A stretch of DNA of 64,000 bases from Microbispora corallina (GTDB lineage Bacteria > Actinomycetota > Actinomycetes > Streptosporangiales > Streptosporangiaceae), in contig NZ_BOOC01000011.1 in assembly GCF_016863035.1 (NCBI RefSeq), positions 248,001-312,000 on the forward strand, in the 5' to 3' direction. A program made the position numbers and the translations under genes. Below the pieces are notes generated by a model that ran no database searches, was not told where the DNA came from, and was given only the letters and a program-made list of their open reading frames with translations. Of the stretch, positions 24,732 through 32,768 are shown in pieces. Each line of letters starts with the position of its first letter. The stretch's first letter is position 1.

Positions 24732-25718
24732 ATGGACGTTTCCGTCATCGGTATCTCACCGGAATCGGTGGAAATTTATCGGTACTTTCTCCGGCACCGG
24801 GGAGAGGGCGTCGGCGAGGCCCGGCAGGCCCTCGACATGGACCCCGACACCGTCGAGGCCGCAATCGAGGATCTGGAGCGGCTGTCGCTGCTCGACCTCG
24901 GCGACCGGCACAAGGTCGTCGCCACCGAGCCCAGGATCGGCATCGAACGGCTCGTCGAGCGGCGCCTCAACGAGCTGAACGCGGAGATCCGCCGCGTCCT
25001 GGCCGCCCGGGACGCCATCGCCGTCTTGATGGAGGACCAGCAGCAGGGCGAACGGGCCGCGAGCGTCCTCGACATCGAACGGGTGGAGGGCCTGGAGCGG
25101 GTCCGGCAGCGGCTGGACGACCTCGGCTTCTTCTCCTACAAGGAGACGCTCTGCCTGCACCCCGGCGGGCCGCTGTCGCGCGGCGCCATCGAGACCGCGC
25201 TGCCGCTCGACACCCGCTCGCTGCGCCGCGGGCTCGCCGTCAAGGCGGTCTACCACCCCAAGGCGCTCGACGACCCGCTGATGGCGGCGTACCTGCGCGA
25301 CGTGGTCAGCCTGGGCGGCCAGGTCCGCATCACCGAGGAGTCGATGGACCGGATGGTCGTCTTCGACCGCAGCGTGGCCGTCGTCCCCATCCACCCCAAG
25401 GAGAGCGCCCGGGGCGCGCTGCTGGTCCGCGAGGCCGGGCTGGTCTCCCAGCTCGTCACGTACTTCGACGGTGTGTGGGACGCGGCGACGGACCTGCGGG
25501 AGTTCACCGAGCCCTCGAAGGAACCGCCGCTGCTGTCGGAGCTGGAGAGGCGGGTCCTGTCCGTCATGGCCACGGCCGACAAGGACGAGATCGCGGCTCG
25601 GGAGATCGACGTGTCCGTCCGGACCTACCGCCGGTACGTCGCGGACCTCATGTCCCGGCTCGGCGCGGTGAACCGCTTCCAGGCGGCGCTGCGCGCCAAG
25701 GAAGAGCACTGGATCTGA
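24732..25718 (+). CDS. TrmB/LuxR-type helix-turn-helix transcriptional regulator
   Basis: 328-aa regulator. The N-terminal 70 residues look like a TrmB-type winged helix (VEIYRYFLRHRGEGVGEARQALDMDPDTVEAAIEDLERLSLLD), the middle (about 115-255) like a phospholipase-D-like sensor region (MVVFDRSVAVVP), and the C-terminus (about 270-328) like a LuxR/GerE HTH (REIDVSVRTYRRYVADLMSRLGAVNRFQA). This architecture is common beside peptide-antibiotic clusters in actinomycetes. ATG at 24732 with GGAGGTG at 24721-24727. Likely pathway-specific activator at the right border of the cluster. Confidence 0.85.
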   Translation: MDVSVIGISPESVEIYRYFLRHRGEGVGEARQALDMDPDTVEAAIEDLERLSLLDLGDRHKVVATEPRIGIERLVERRLNELNAEIRRVLAARDAIAVLMEDQQQGERAASVLDIERVEGLERVRQRLDDLGFFSYKETLCLHPGGPLSRGAIETALPLDTRSLRRGLAVKAVYHPKALDDPLMAAYLRDVVSLGGQVRITEESMDRMVVFDRSVAVVPIHPKESARGALLVREAGLVSQLVTYFDGVWDAATDLREFTEPSKEPPLLSELERRVLSVMATADKDEIAAREIDVSVRTYRRYVADLMSRLGAVNRFQAALRAKEEHWI

Positions 25719-25889
25719 CGGGAACGGCCTCCACCTGACGGGGACCCTCTCGGCGTCGAGGAGGCGGCCCGGCAGAGGTTGTTTCTCGCGGGGTGCCTGA
25801 GTGCCTCAGTGGTGAGCGACAAGAGAGTGTCAGCGGTTCGCGAAGCATCGCCACCGGCCTGCGCGTCCTCGCCGCGCGCAAGGCCTGAC

Positions 25890-25925
25890 AGAAAGGGCCG
25901 GACGGGCAACCGTCCGGCCCTTTCT
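25890..25925 (+). terminator. Strong intrinsic-type terminator
   Basis: Perfect 16-bp stem (25890-25905 with 25910-25925) and GCAA tetraloop, ending in CCCTTTCT. It marks the right end of the regulator gene unit. No other feature is seen in 25719-26008. Confidence 0.85.
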
Positions 25926-26008
25926 GTGTATCCGGGCGAATCGCGACACCTGTGGACCGGTCCTGGTTTACGATCACCCGGCAAACCGAGACCCCTCAGG
26001 AGTGCCGC

Positions 26009-26392
26009 ATGGGACACCCCCAGTACCCCCAGCAGCCCCAGCCCGGCCCGTACGGACCGCCACAGGGCCACCCGCAAGGCCACCCACAGGGCCAGCCGCA
26101 GCCGTACCCGCCGCAGTACGCCCCGCAGCCCCACCCGCAGCAGGGCTACCCGCAGCAGGGGTATCCGCAGCAGTACGGCCAGCCGTACGGGCAGCCGCAG
26201 TACCCCGCCCAGCCCTACCCGGCCCAGCCGTACCCGCAGCACCCGCTGCAGGTCCAGATGACCGGCATGTCCGTCACCAAGCCGGCCTGGACCGTCGGGC
26301 AGATCATGGCGATCATCTTCACCGGCGGCCTCGCCTGGCCGATCATCTGGCTCTCCCGCCGCTCGAAGACGACGATCACCCGCCACCGCTGA
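26009..26392 (+). CDS. Pro/Gln-rich protein with C-terminal membrane anchor
   Basis: 127-aa protein. Residues 1-80 are a low-complexity region with short repeats (GHPQ, GYPQQ, QPYPA); residues about 85-127 carry a hydrophobic segment (WTVGQIMAIIFTGGLAWPIIWL) and a basic tail SRRSKTTITRHR, so it is probably a single-pass protein anchored near its C-terminus. ATG at 26009 after CAGGAG. Such YP/PQ-rich membrane proteins are common in actinobacteria and their function is mostly unknown. It follows the strong terminator, so it belongs to a new transcription unit. Confidence 0.78.
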   Translation: MGHPQYPQQPQPGPYGPPQGHPQGHPQGQPQPYPPQYAPQPHPQQGYPQQGYPQQYGQPYGQPQYPAQPYPAQPYPQHPLQVQMTGMSVTKPAWTVGQIMAIIFTGGLAWPIIWLSRRSKTTITRHR

Positions 26393-26547
26393 CCCGGCCA
26401 CCGCAACTCAGAGGGCGGGGGTCGCTGAGCAGCGGACCGTAGTCCCCAGAAAAGTCCGGGATGCTTGTTATGAATCGGGGAGTCTGAGCGGGCTTAACGA
26501 GTGAGGCCGCAGCAGCGGTCTACACACTCGACCCTCGGGAGTTCCCC

Positions 26548-26784
26548 ATGTTTGATCCTGTGACCGCCGGGGCCATCGGCGCCGGCCTGATTCTTGCGGT
26601 GTCCTACGGCAAGGCGCACGCCCAGTCGTTCGTCTTCCGGTCGCGCACCCGCTTTCTCGAAGCAGCCGCGCAGCTTCCCCCTGGCACGGAGATCCATCTT
26701 GAGGAGGCCGGGTCCGTCTGCCACGTGCGCGTGCCGAACCGCCCGGAAGTGCGAGCCGCTCAGGAGGGTGCAAGTGCCGTCTAA
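26548..26784 (+). CDS. Small hypothetical protein upstream of the broken sigma factor
   Basis: 78-aa protein with one hydrophobic N-terminal segment (VTAGAIGAGLILAVSYG) and a hydrophilic rest. Its end overlaps by 11 bp the GTG start of the following sigma-like gene, implying coupled translation. Not recognised. Confidence 0.6.
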   Translation: MFDPVTAGAIGAGLILAVSYGKAHAQSFVFRSRTRFLEAAAQLPPGTEIHLEEAGSVCHVRVPNRPEVRAAQEGASAV

Positions 26785-27627
26785 GCGGCGTCTGCCCTTT
26801 GCCCCGCCGTCCGACGACGGCGGGGCAGCCGCCCAAGCTCCAATGACTGTCGAAGGTCTGGAGCAGCTGTGGGTGGCGCGCCTGCGGAACGACGTCCTCG
26901 CCTACGTTTCTGCCCAGCTGCCTAACCACACGACCGGGCCCGACGATGTCCTGCAAAAGACCTGGATACGACTGGAACAGAGGTCCGAGGCAATCCCGCT
27001 ACGAACCCCAAGCTGGTCTGGAGGAGCATCGCGGACGGCCTGATCGTCGAGGCTCGCACGGAGAACGAGAAGCACGGCCTCAAACACGTACCCAAAGGGC
27101 AAGAACTCGAATTCGTGTGGCCCAAGGAAGATCCGCAGGGTGGTGTTCAAGAAGGGAAAGACAAGGAGCGCGACGAAGAACGATCCCCGGTAGAGGAGGA
27201 AGTCCTCGGTGAAGCGCTCAAGGAGCTCGTCGAACAGCTGAAGAAGGAGAAGCTGACCAAGGCGGAGCGCGTCGTCTACGAAGGGGTGGTCGAGCAAGGA
27301 CGCCCTCATCGACACGTCGCCGAGGAGCACGACCTCTCCCCGAAGGGCGTGCCGGTGCATCGGGATCGAGCACTCACAAAGATCCGGGAAGGGACTCGCG
27401 ACCGGTGGCTCAGGTTCCACCTTGCTGTGGCCGTGGGGTCGCTCGTCGCCGTCCTGGCGAAGCTGCTCGGGTTCGACAGCAAGGCCATCGTGGTCACGGT
27501 GCCGGTGGTCGTGCTCGTGTTCGAGGCGTGTGCGGCTCTGGCGAAGAGGCTGAGAGAAGGTCGAGCGCGGCGGAGCCTGGGCGAACCTCCTCAGGGTGGG
27601 CCCGAGGACGAGCAGGACAGGCGTTGA
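26774..27627 (+). pseudogene. ECF-like sigma factor with C-terminal membrane segment, frameshifted
   Basis: The first frame (GTG 26774, with GGAGGG before it) gives a sigma region 2-like segment (LEQLWVARLRNDVLAYVSAQLP, GPDDVLQKTWIRLEQRSEAIP) and then stops at 27040-27042. The expected continuation (PKLVWRSIADGLIVEARTENE, a region 4-like helix-turn-helix around LTKAERVVYEGVVEQGRPH, then hydrophobic stretches near 27420-27550) is in another frame that joins at about 26999-27003. One missing base near CTACGAACCCC explains the break. Could be a real mutation, a sequencing error or, less likely, a programmed shift. Region 3-4 are otherwise intact, so decay is recent. Confidence 0.72.
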
Positions 27628-27658
27628 TCTTGAGCGTCGAGGCCACGATGATGGACTC

Positions 27659-28114
27659 ATGCCGGTGCGGATCGACATCGACGAGACGGCCCTGCGGGAA
27701 CTCCTGCAGAGCCCGACTGGCCCGGTCGTCCGGCATGTGTGGCAGGTCGCGAACCGCACGCTGAACGAGGCGCGGCGCAGGTGCCCCGTCGACGAGGGGC
27801 ACCTGCGCGCGTCGCTCCAGATGGCGTTGCACGCCGGTCCCGGCCGGGTATGGGCCACTGTGGGGTCGCACCTGGAGTACGCGATCTACGTGCACGAGGG
27901 CACCGGCCTGTACGGGCCGAAGCACCACCTGATCCGCCCCATGTCGGCGAAGGTCCTCGCGTGGAAGAGTCGCAACCCGAAGGCCACGCCGAAGGGCAAG
28001 GGGAACATGGTGTTCGCCGCCTACGTGAAGGGCATGAAGCCGCGACCGTTCCTCGTGGAAGCGCTTAAGGCCGCGAGCCCCCACCCCGTGCACGAGGGCA
28101 AGACCATGCTGTGA
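27659..28114 (+). CDS. HK97 gp10-like phage protein
   Basis: 151-aa protein resembling HK97 gp10 family head-tail joining proteins: NRTLNEARRRCPVDEGHLRASL near the N-terminus, then SHLEYAIYVHEGTGLYGPK and a conserved RPFLVEAL near the end. ATG at 27659, no strong ribosome site. No capsid, portal or tail genes are nearby, so it is an orphan, probably left by a prophage. It sits directly after the broken sigma gene. Confidence 0.72.
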   Translation: MPVRIDIDETALRELLQSPTGPVVRHVWQVANRTLNEARRRCPVDEGHLRASLQMALHAGPGRVWATVGSHLEYAIYVHEGTGLYGPKHHLIRPMSAKVLAWKSRNPKATPKGKGNMVFAAYVKGMKPRPFLVEALKAASPHPVHEGKTML

Positions 28115-28193
28115 CGGCCCCCCTGGCGCTACCGCTTGGCGGGCCATACGCTTCCCCGCGTACGGGGCAAGATCGCATCTTCCGGGGGGAAGC

Positions 28194-28301
28194 ATGGCAA
28201 CAGCAGCGGCGGCCGCCGTGGAGTCGACCGAGTTCGTGATCGACACGCAGAGAACGACGTCGATCCGTTTCACCATGCAGGCCGACCTGCGAAGGCCGTG
28301 A
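28194..28301 (+). CDS. Truncated phage-like small ORF
   Basis: 35-aa ORF with GGGGGA just before the ATG; product contains STEFVIDTQRTTSIRFTMQA then stops at RRP, 12 bp before the end of the STAND gene that converges on it. It looks like the N-terminus of a longer protein cut off by a rearrangement. Low confidence as a functional gene. Confidence 0.35.
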   Translation: MATAAAAAVESTEFVIDTQRTTSIRFTMQADLRRP

Positions 28302-28313
28302 GCCGCGCCGGCC

Positions 28314-31229
28314 TCATCCTCGAGGACGTAGCCGGGCCAGCCAGAACAGGACCGCCACCGCAACCCCGCTGAGCGTCGCCTCCAGTGACCCCCTCCCGGC
28401 CGTCAAGCTGAGGACGAAGGCGACCGCCCCCAGCGCGGGCGCAGCTACCAGGCCGACCTTGGTGCGCAGGTCCATGGCACGCCTTCGCGGTTCGTCCTGG
28501 CCAAGGCCGAGGAGGTTCGCGAACAGGTTGGGGAACATGTTGTCGATCTGTTCCTGCAGCCGCGCCGCTTCCCGTGCCTCGGCCGCCGCACGCCTGCGCT
28601 TGCCCTGGACACTGGCCAGTTGCTCGCGGGCCAGATGCAGGTCGATCACCGCTCTGAGCACGCCGACGTCCTGGACGAGCCGTTCGTAGAGCGCGACCCT
28701 CTCGCCGGCCGCGGCCACGGCCTCCTTCCTTCTGCGCAGCGCGACCAGCAGTGTGACGAATTGGTTGAGCATTTGCGCCAGCTCCAGCCTGGCCGCTGCC
28801 TCCGCGTTCGGATCGGACGGATCCGCCTCCGTGACGGTCGCGCGCAGCCGCTCCACCGTTTCCCGCGCGTAGGGCAGCGCCTCCTCCTGCCTGCCCAGCG
28901 CGGTGAGTGTGGTCGTCATCCCGGCCAGCACGTTGGTGAGCAGGGGACCGCCGAAGTCTCGGACGGCGACCAGGTGCTCCTGGCCGATGGCCAGGGCCTC
29001 CTCCCACCGTTCCAGCCGCTGGTACATGCCCATCAGGCTCACCACGTTCCTGGCCAGCGCTGACTGGAAGGAGCGGATCGGGTGTCTGACGACGGTCTCA
29101 CGCGCCAGCGCCACAGCCTCGATCGCAGCGCGCACCCCATCGTCGTGGCGTCCCACGGTGAACAGCTGGGCGGCATGCGTGCCGAGCATCGCCGCCACCC
29201 GGTGCCCGAACGCGTCAGGGTCCGCCTCGGCCAGCCACCTGCTCAGCGTCACCGCCTCCTGCGAGGCTTCGATCGTCTGCTCCTCGCCCCGCTTCAGCGT
29301 CATCCGCAGGTACGCGAGGTTGCCCAGGGCCATGGCCAGGCCGCCCTGGAGGTCGAGGTCGTCGGGGTCGGCGGCCACGGCCAGCCGGTGGTTCTGCACG
29401 GCCTCCTGCGCCGACTCGATCGCCTCATCGTTCCTGTCCAGCTGGAAGGCGAGTATCGCGCGGTTGCCCAGTGCCATCGCGAGGTTGAACGGGTCGTCGA
29501 GGCCGCGGAGCAGGTCCACCGCTTCCTCCACGGCCGACATGGCCTCCTCGTTGCGATCGGTGCCCAGGAGTAGGTTGGCGAGGTTGTTCAGGTTGATGGC
29601 CAAGGGGCCCGTGAACCGCGCCGGGTCCTCTTCCACGAGGGCGCGGTAGCCCTCGACCGCACGCTCCTCGTGGGTGACCGCGTCCTGCGTGCGGTCGACG
29701 ACCAGCAGGCGGCGGGCGAGAGTGGCGTGGAGCTCAGCTCGCATGGCGGGGTCGACGCCGGTGGCCAGGCGGTGGGCGACGACGCGCTCGGTGACGGCGG
29801 CGATTCCAGCGTCGAGGTCGATGTTCCTGCGCTCGGGGAAGAGCCTCTCGACCGCGTCGAGCACCGCCGGATCGAGGCCCGGTACCTCGGCGAGCGCGGT
29901 GAGCGCCGCTCCACCTCCAGCCAGCGCCAGGGCCGGATCCGCGGAAAGGGCGTCGGCCAGGCTCTTGCCTACGTGCGGCCACCTCGTGGCCGACGAAGCG
30001 AGAAAGGTGATGGCCCGTCCCGCGTAGGCAGGTGGGTCGCCGTCATGGGCCAGCAGCCCGGCGGTCGCGCCCGGCGTCCACGGGTCGGCGCCGCCGCTGG
30101 CCGCGTGGCCGGGCAGGGCCAGCGCCAGCAGGTCCTCCGCCAGCCTGTCAGGGTAGAGCGGTTCCAGGACCCGATCCGGCTCGGCCGGCGGGTAGCAGAC
30201 GGCATGATCGTCGATGAGTTCGTGCGGGTGCCCCGGCAGGCCCAGCCCGCCCAGCACCCCTGTCGCCGCTTCGTAGCTCTGGGCGCCGGTCAGGACAGCG
30301 GTGAACACAGTCCTGGCCATCACCTGCGGAGGTGTCGACATGGCCTGGTTGCCGTGCAGCTCTGTCCAGTGGCGGCGTTCGCGGTCGAGCAGGTAGGCGG
30401 AGAACTCCGACGGATCGCCGGGCGGGCTGACGCCTCTGGCACGCGCGTCGACGGCTACCAGGGCGGCCATGTGCAGGGTCAGCACGAGCTCGAATCCGGG
30501 GCCGTCAAGGCGAGGTGGGGCAACCTCATCCGGTACGGCCAGGCCGTACCGTTCGCAGAAGCAGTCGCGGGCGGCGGCGAACACCCGTTCGCGGTCGATC
30601 GCCGTCCGGGGCAGCGGTCCGAGCGGCAGGTCGCCGGTTCGCGCGCCATGTTCGGTCAGTACGGCACGCAGCGCCGGCCAGGAGCGCACCGACCTGGCCA
30701 CCAGCAGCACCCGCGCGGTTCGAGGAGCGTGCAGCAGCGCGTTGGCGAACAGCCAGCTCAGGTGGGAGAGGGGCCACCGGTCCGCGTAGTCCACGATCAG
30801 CAGCAGGCCGGGCGCCGCCCCGGGGAGGAGGTCCTGGCTGCCGGGAGACGGGACGGCACGGTGGACGGCGGTCACGACCTTCCAGCCGCGCTCAGCCGCC
30901 AGGTCGGCGAACGCGGACACCAGGCGGGTCTTGCCCTGGCCGCCCGGGCCGTGCACCCAGCGCGCCGCCAGCTGCGGCCCCTCCAGCCACGAGGTCAGGT
31001 CGGCGAGTTCGGCCTCCCGCCCGCCGAAGGCGACGACCTCGTACCGGGCGTCGAGGAGCCTGCTCGGCTGTTCGAGCAGCCAGGCGGCGTCCGCGGCCGG
31101 TGGTCCTGCCCGCTCGAGAAGGGTGTAGACGGGACCCGCGTCCTGGAAGACGTGCAGGTCAGCGCCGATGACGCCGTACGCGAAGCCGGCCTCGGCCTGG
31201 ACCGTCTGCTGGAAGAGCGGCTCGTTCAC
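28314..31229 (-). CDS. STAND-type NTPase with TPR repeats and C-terminal membrane segments
   Basis: 971-aa signalling NTPase. Residues about 1-60 are an effector or adaptor region not recognised; the P-loop is GPGGQGKT at 94-101 and Walker B is LLIVDYAD at 143-150, followed by a winged-helix-like stretch; residues about 540-930 are tetratricopeptide repeats (for example FNLAMALGNRAILAFQLDRN); two hydrophobic segments lie in the last 45 residues. The GTG at 31229 overlaps the stop of the small upstream gene (GTGA). STAND proteins of this form act as sensors in signalling or phage defence; the adjacent phage remnants fit defence, but nothing here proves it. Confidence 0.85.
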   Translation of the reverse strand: MNEPLFQQTVQAEAGFAYGVIGADLHVFQDAGPVYTLLERAGPPAADAAWLLEQPSRLLDARYEVVAFGGREAELADLTSWLEGPQLAARWVHGPGGQGKTRLVSAFADLAAERGWKVVTAVHRAVPSPGSQDLLPGAAPGLLLIVDYADRWPLSHLSWLFANALLHAPRTARVLLVARSVRSWPALRAVLTEHGARTGDLPLGPLPRTAIDRERVFAAARDCFCERYGLAVPDEVAPPRLDGPGFELVLTLHMAALVAVDARARGVSPPGDPSEFSAYLLDRERRHWTELHGNQAMSTPPQVMARTVFTAVLTGAQSYEAATGVLGGLGLPGHPHELIDDHAVCYPPAEPDRVLEPLYPDRLAEDLLALALPGHAASGGADPWTPGATAGLLAHDGDPPAYAGRAITFLASSATRWPHVGKSLADALSADPALALAGGGAALTALAEVPGLDPAVLDAVERLFPERRNIDLDAGIAAVTERVVAHRLATGVDPAMRAELHATLARRLLVVDRTQDAVTHEERAVEGYRALVEEDPARFTGPLAINLNNLANLLLGTDRNEEAMSAVEEAVDLLRGLDDPFNLAMALGNRAILAFQLDRNDEAIESAQEAVQNHRLAVAADPDDLDLQGGLAMALGNLAYLRMTLKRGEEQTIEASQEAVTLSRWLAEADPDAFGHRVAAMLGTHAAQLFTVGRHDDGVRAAIEAVALARETVVRHPIRSFQSALARNVVSLMGMYQRLERWEEALAIGQEHLVAVRDFGGPLLTNVLAGMTTTLTALGRQEEALPYARETVERLRATVTEADPSDPNAEAAARLELAQMLNQFVTLLVALRRRKEAVAAAGERVALYERLVQDVGVLRAVIDLHLAREQLASVQGKRRRAAAEAREAARLQEQIDNMFPNLFANLLGLGQDEPRRRAMDLRTKVGLVAAPALGAVAFVLSLTAGRGSLEATLSGVAVAVLFWLARLRPRG

Positions 31230-31654
31230 CGAGCCGGGTCGTCGATGTCGCCGTGGATGATGACGTTGCCGCCCTGGGCGGCGAAGAGCCTGCTGTGGTC
31301 GCGGGCGATGTTGTTCTGCACCCACGTCATCGACTTCTCGGGGAGTCCGGCCTGCAGCTCGGTCACCAGGTCGCGCAGCTCGCCCGCCAGCTCCGGATGC
31401 TCTTCGAGCAGATCCTCGACCTCCAGCTGCCACACGCCGATCAGCGCCTGGCGGACCCGGTCTTCGTCCTTCCGCGCCACCCGGTCCGCGTTGGTGTCGA
31501 GCTGGGCATCGATCCTGTCCAGTTCGGCCTGGCCGCGCCTGGAGAACAGACGGGAGAAGCCCGACTTGGCGCTCTCCCATCCGTCTGTGGCCATCGCGCC
31601 CACCAGGGTGGTGGCCGCGGTGGCGGCCAGGGCGGACAGAGCCTCTGCGAGCAT
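31226..31654 (-). CDS. Small partner protein of the STAND NTPase
   Basis: 142-aa protein, translationally coupled to the STAND gene. It starts with a hydrophobic helix (ALSALAATAATTLVGAMA), continues as charged helices, and ends with NNIARDHSRLFAAQGGNVIIHGDIDD. Small proteins with this helix plus 'G(N/D)xxIHG' ending often precede NB-ARC/STAND proteins in actinomycetes and may be their trigger or ligand-binding partner (recollection of the pattern, not a named family). ATG at 31654 with GAGGAG. Confidence 0.72.
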   Translation of the reverse strand: MLAEALSALAATAATTLVGAMATDGWESAKSGFSRLFSRRGQAELDRIDAQLDTNADRVARKDEDRVRQALIGVWQLEVEDLLEEHPELAGELRDLVTELQAGLPEKSMTWVQNNIARDHSRLFAAQGGNVIIHGDIDDPAR

Positions 31655-31734
31655 CGGATCTCCTCGGGGGTAAAGCCTGCCACGAGTGTCCATCCCGGGG
31701 GAGGGATCGTTCAATCCCATGCCTGGCTCACTGA

Positions 31735-31862
31735 CATGATCCGCGAGGTCCACACCGCCCCTCGCGGCGTCTACGGCGGCCGCCGGGTGCACGCCGAACT
31801 CACGCCCGGCCGCGGCATCGCGGTCGGATACGCGCCGTCGCCACGCTGATGCAGCGCTGCCT
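31735..31862 (+). mobile_element. IS3-family transposase remnant
   Basis: The plus strand encodes IREVHTAPRGVYGGRRVHAE and LTPGRGIAVG, the HTH/rve-proximal motif of IS3 OrfB proteins (I..IH..S.G.YG.PR.HAEL). The expected continuation V(A)xLMQR appears in another frame around 31835-31858, so the fragment is also frameshifted. No inverted repeats or full ORF remain. Confidence 0.7.
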
Positions 31863-32064
31863 GCGGCTGTCATGCGCGAGCTGTTTCGCGGGCTGCTTCA
31901 CCGGGGCGCGGGCGCTGCGGCCTGCTGCACGGGGGTGCCGCGAGATGCTTCGGGATGCGTCAGCGCGGTGCGCCTGCGGCTGTCATGCGCGGGCTGCTTC
32001 ACGGGCTGCTTCACCGTGGCGCTGGAGCCTGCTGCACGGGGTGCTTCGGGATGTTTCGCGCGGT
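31854..32064. repeat. Imperfect tandem duplication, units of about 117 and 94 bp
   Basis: Unit 1 (31854-31970) and unit 2 (31971-32064) share CTGCGGCTGTCATGCGCG, GGGCTGCTTCACCG, CCTGCTGCACGGGG, TGCTTCGGGATG and GCGCGGTG in the same order. The 620 bp from 31655 to 32277 holds no intact gene: only the IS remnant, this duplication, and a T-rich stretch with a weak hairpin near 32198-32216. Confidence 0.65.
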
Positions 32065-32197
32065 GTCCGGGGGGCCCGCCTCGCGGGTGCCTGCCAAGCC
32101 GGTCGCGCATTCTCCTGGGCCCAGGATTTTTCTTTTTCCTCTTCGCCGGCGTCCCGGCGGTCGTGCCTTTTCTTCGTGCCTTTTCTTCTGTTTCTCG

Positions 32198-32226
32198 ACG
32201 CCCTGTGGCGGGGCGTTTCTCGTTTT
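32198..32226 (+). terminator. Weak terminator-like hairpin
   Basis: ACGCCC-N7-GGGCGT stem followed by TTCTCGTTTTT on the plus strand. No intact plus-strand gene precedes it; possibly a leftover of the inserted element. Confidence 0.3.
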
Positions 32227-32277
32227 TCCGATCCTTTGTCCGCCGATCCGGCGATTCCACGCCTCCGGCGATGTGTC

Positions 32278-32544
32278 CTAGTCCCAGGTGGTGCCGTCGG
32301 TCGTGGCCGGGGCGGAGTCCCAGGTGGTGCCGTCCGTGGTCGCCGGGGCGGAGTCCCAGGTGGTGCCGTCCGTGCCGGCGGCCACGATGCGTGGGGCGTC
32401 CCAGGTGGTCCCGCCCGCCGCGGCCTGGTAGCCGCCCACCCCCACCGCGCAGGCGAGGGCGCCGGACGCGATGGCCACCGACCACTTGACGAAACGGGCC
32501 GAAATGCGGGGGGAAACGGTCCGGGTGACAATCTGAGTGTTCAT
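32278..32544 (-). CDS. TTWD-repeat peptide, copy A (four repeats)
   Basis: 88-aa protein. Residues 1-20 are polar, about 21-45 hydrophobic (WSVAIASGALACAVGVGGYQ), then GTTWD units at 46-49, 61-64, 73-76 and 85-88. The last three are spaced 12 residues apart with the linker SAPATTDG, and the protein ends exactly on DGTTWD. Probably a membrane-anchored or exported small protein with the repeats outside. A paralogue with six repeats is at 42149-42460. No named family recognised. Divergent from the epimerase gene; it shares a 95-bp upstream block with copy B. Confidence 0.75.
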   Translation of the reverse strand: MNTQIVTRTVSPRISARFVKWSVAIASGALACAVGVGGYQAAAGGTTWDAPRIVAAGTDGTTWDSAPATTDGTTWDSAPATTDGTTWD

Positions 32545-32575
32545 TTCTTTTCGCCTTTTCGCTGAGTCGTTGTGT

Positions 32576-32670
32576 TTTGTTCTCGCACAACCAACTCTGC
32601 GGTTTTCGCGGCTCCGCAACCAGATAAAACGGCGGCAGCATGCTGCCGGGCGGCGACAGCTTCCTGCCAT
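32576..32670 (-). promoter_or_regulatory. Conserved 95-bp block upstream of TTWD copy A
   Basis: Read on the minus strand, this block is about 85% identical (14 differences, no gaps) to 42025-42119 upstream of copy B. It begins ATGGCAGGAAGCTGTCGC and ends GTTGGTTGTGCGAGAACAAA. It contains the perfect palindrome GGCAGCATGCTGCC (32634-32647). It could be promoter, 5'UTR or a degenerate short coding region. Confidence 0.6.
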
Positions 32671-32768
32671 CGTCGCGGCGCTTCTACGGGGCCGGGCGAT
32701 GGCACACAAGAAGGTGACAGCGCCGACGCGGCCGCCTTTGACTGGAGTGGGTATTGGAGGAGATGTCG

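Noticed and set aside
1..25718. Complete enediyne cluster
   Set aside because: No enediyne PKS, thioesterase or DUF1702/YwnB-type genes occur in the window; only the beta-tyrosine part is supported.
26990..27042. Programmed -1 frameshift in the sigma-like gene
   Set aside because: No slippery heptamer or downstream pseudoknot is evident at the junction; a lost base is simpler.
32278..32544. TTWD repeats as a confirmed graspetide or other RiPP precursor
   Set aside because: Repeat form is suggestive, but no ATP-grasp, radical SAM or other modifying enzyme is adjacent to either copy, and the N-terminus looks like a membrane segment rather than a leader.
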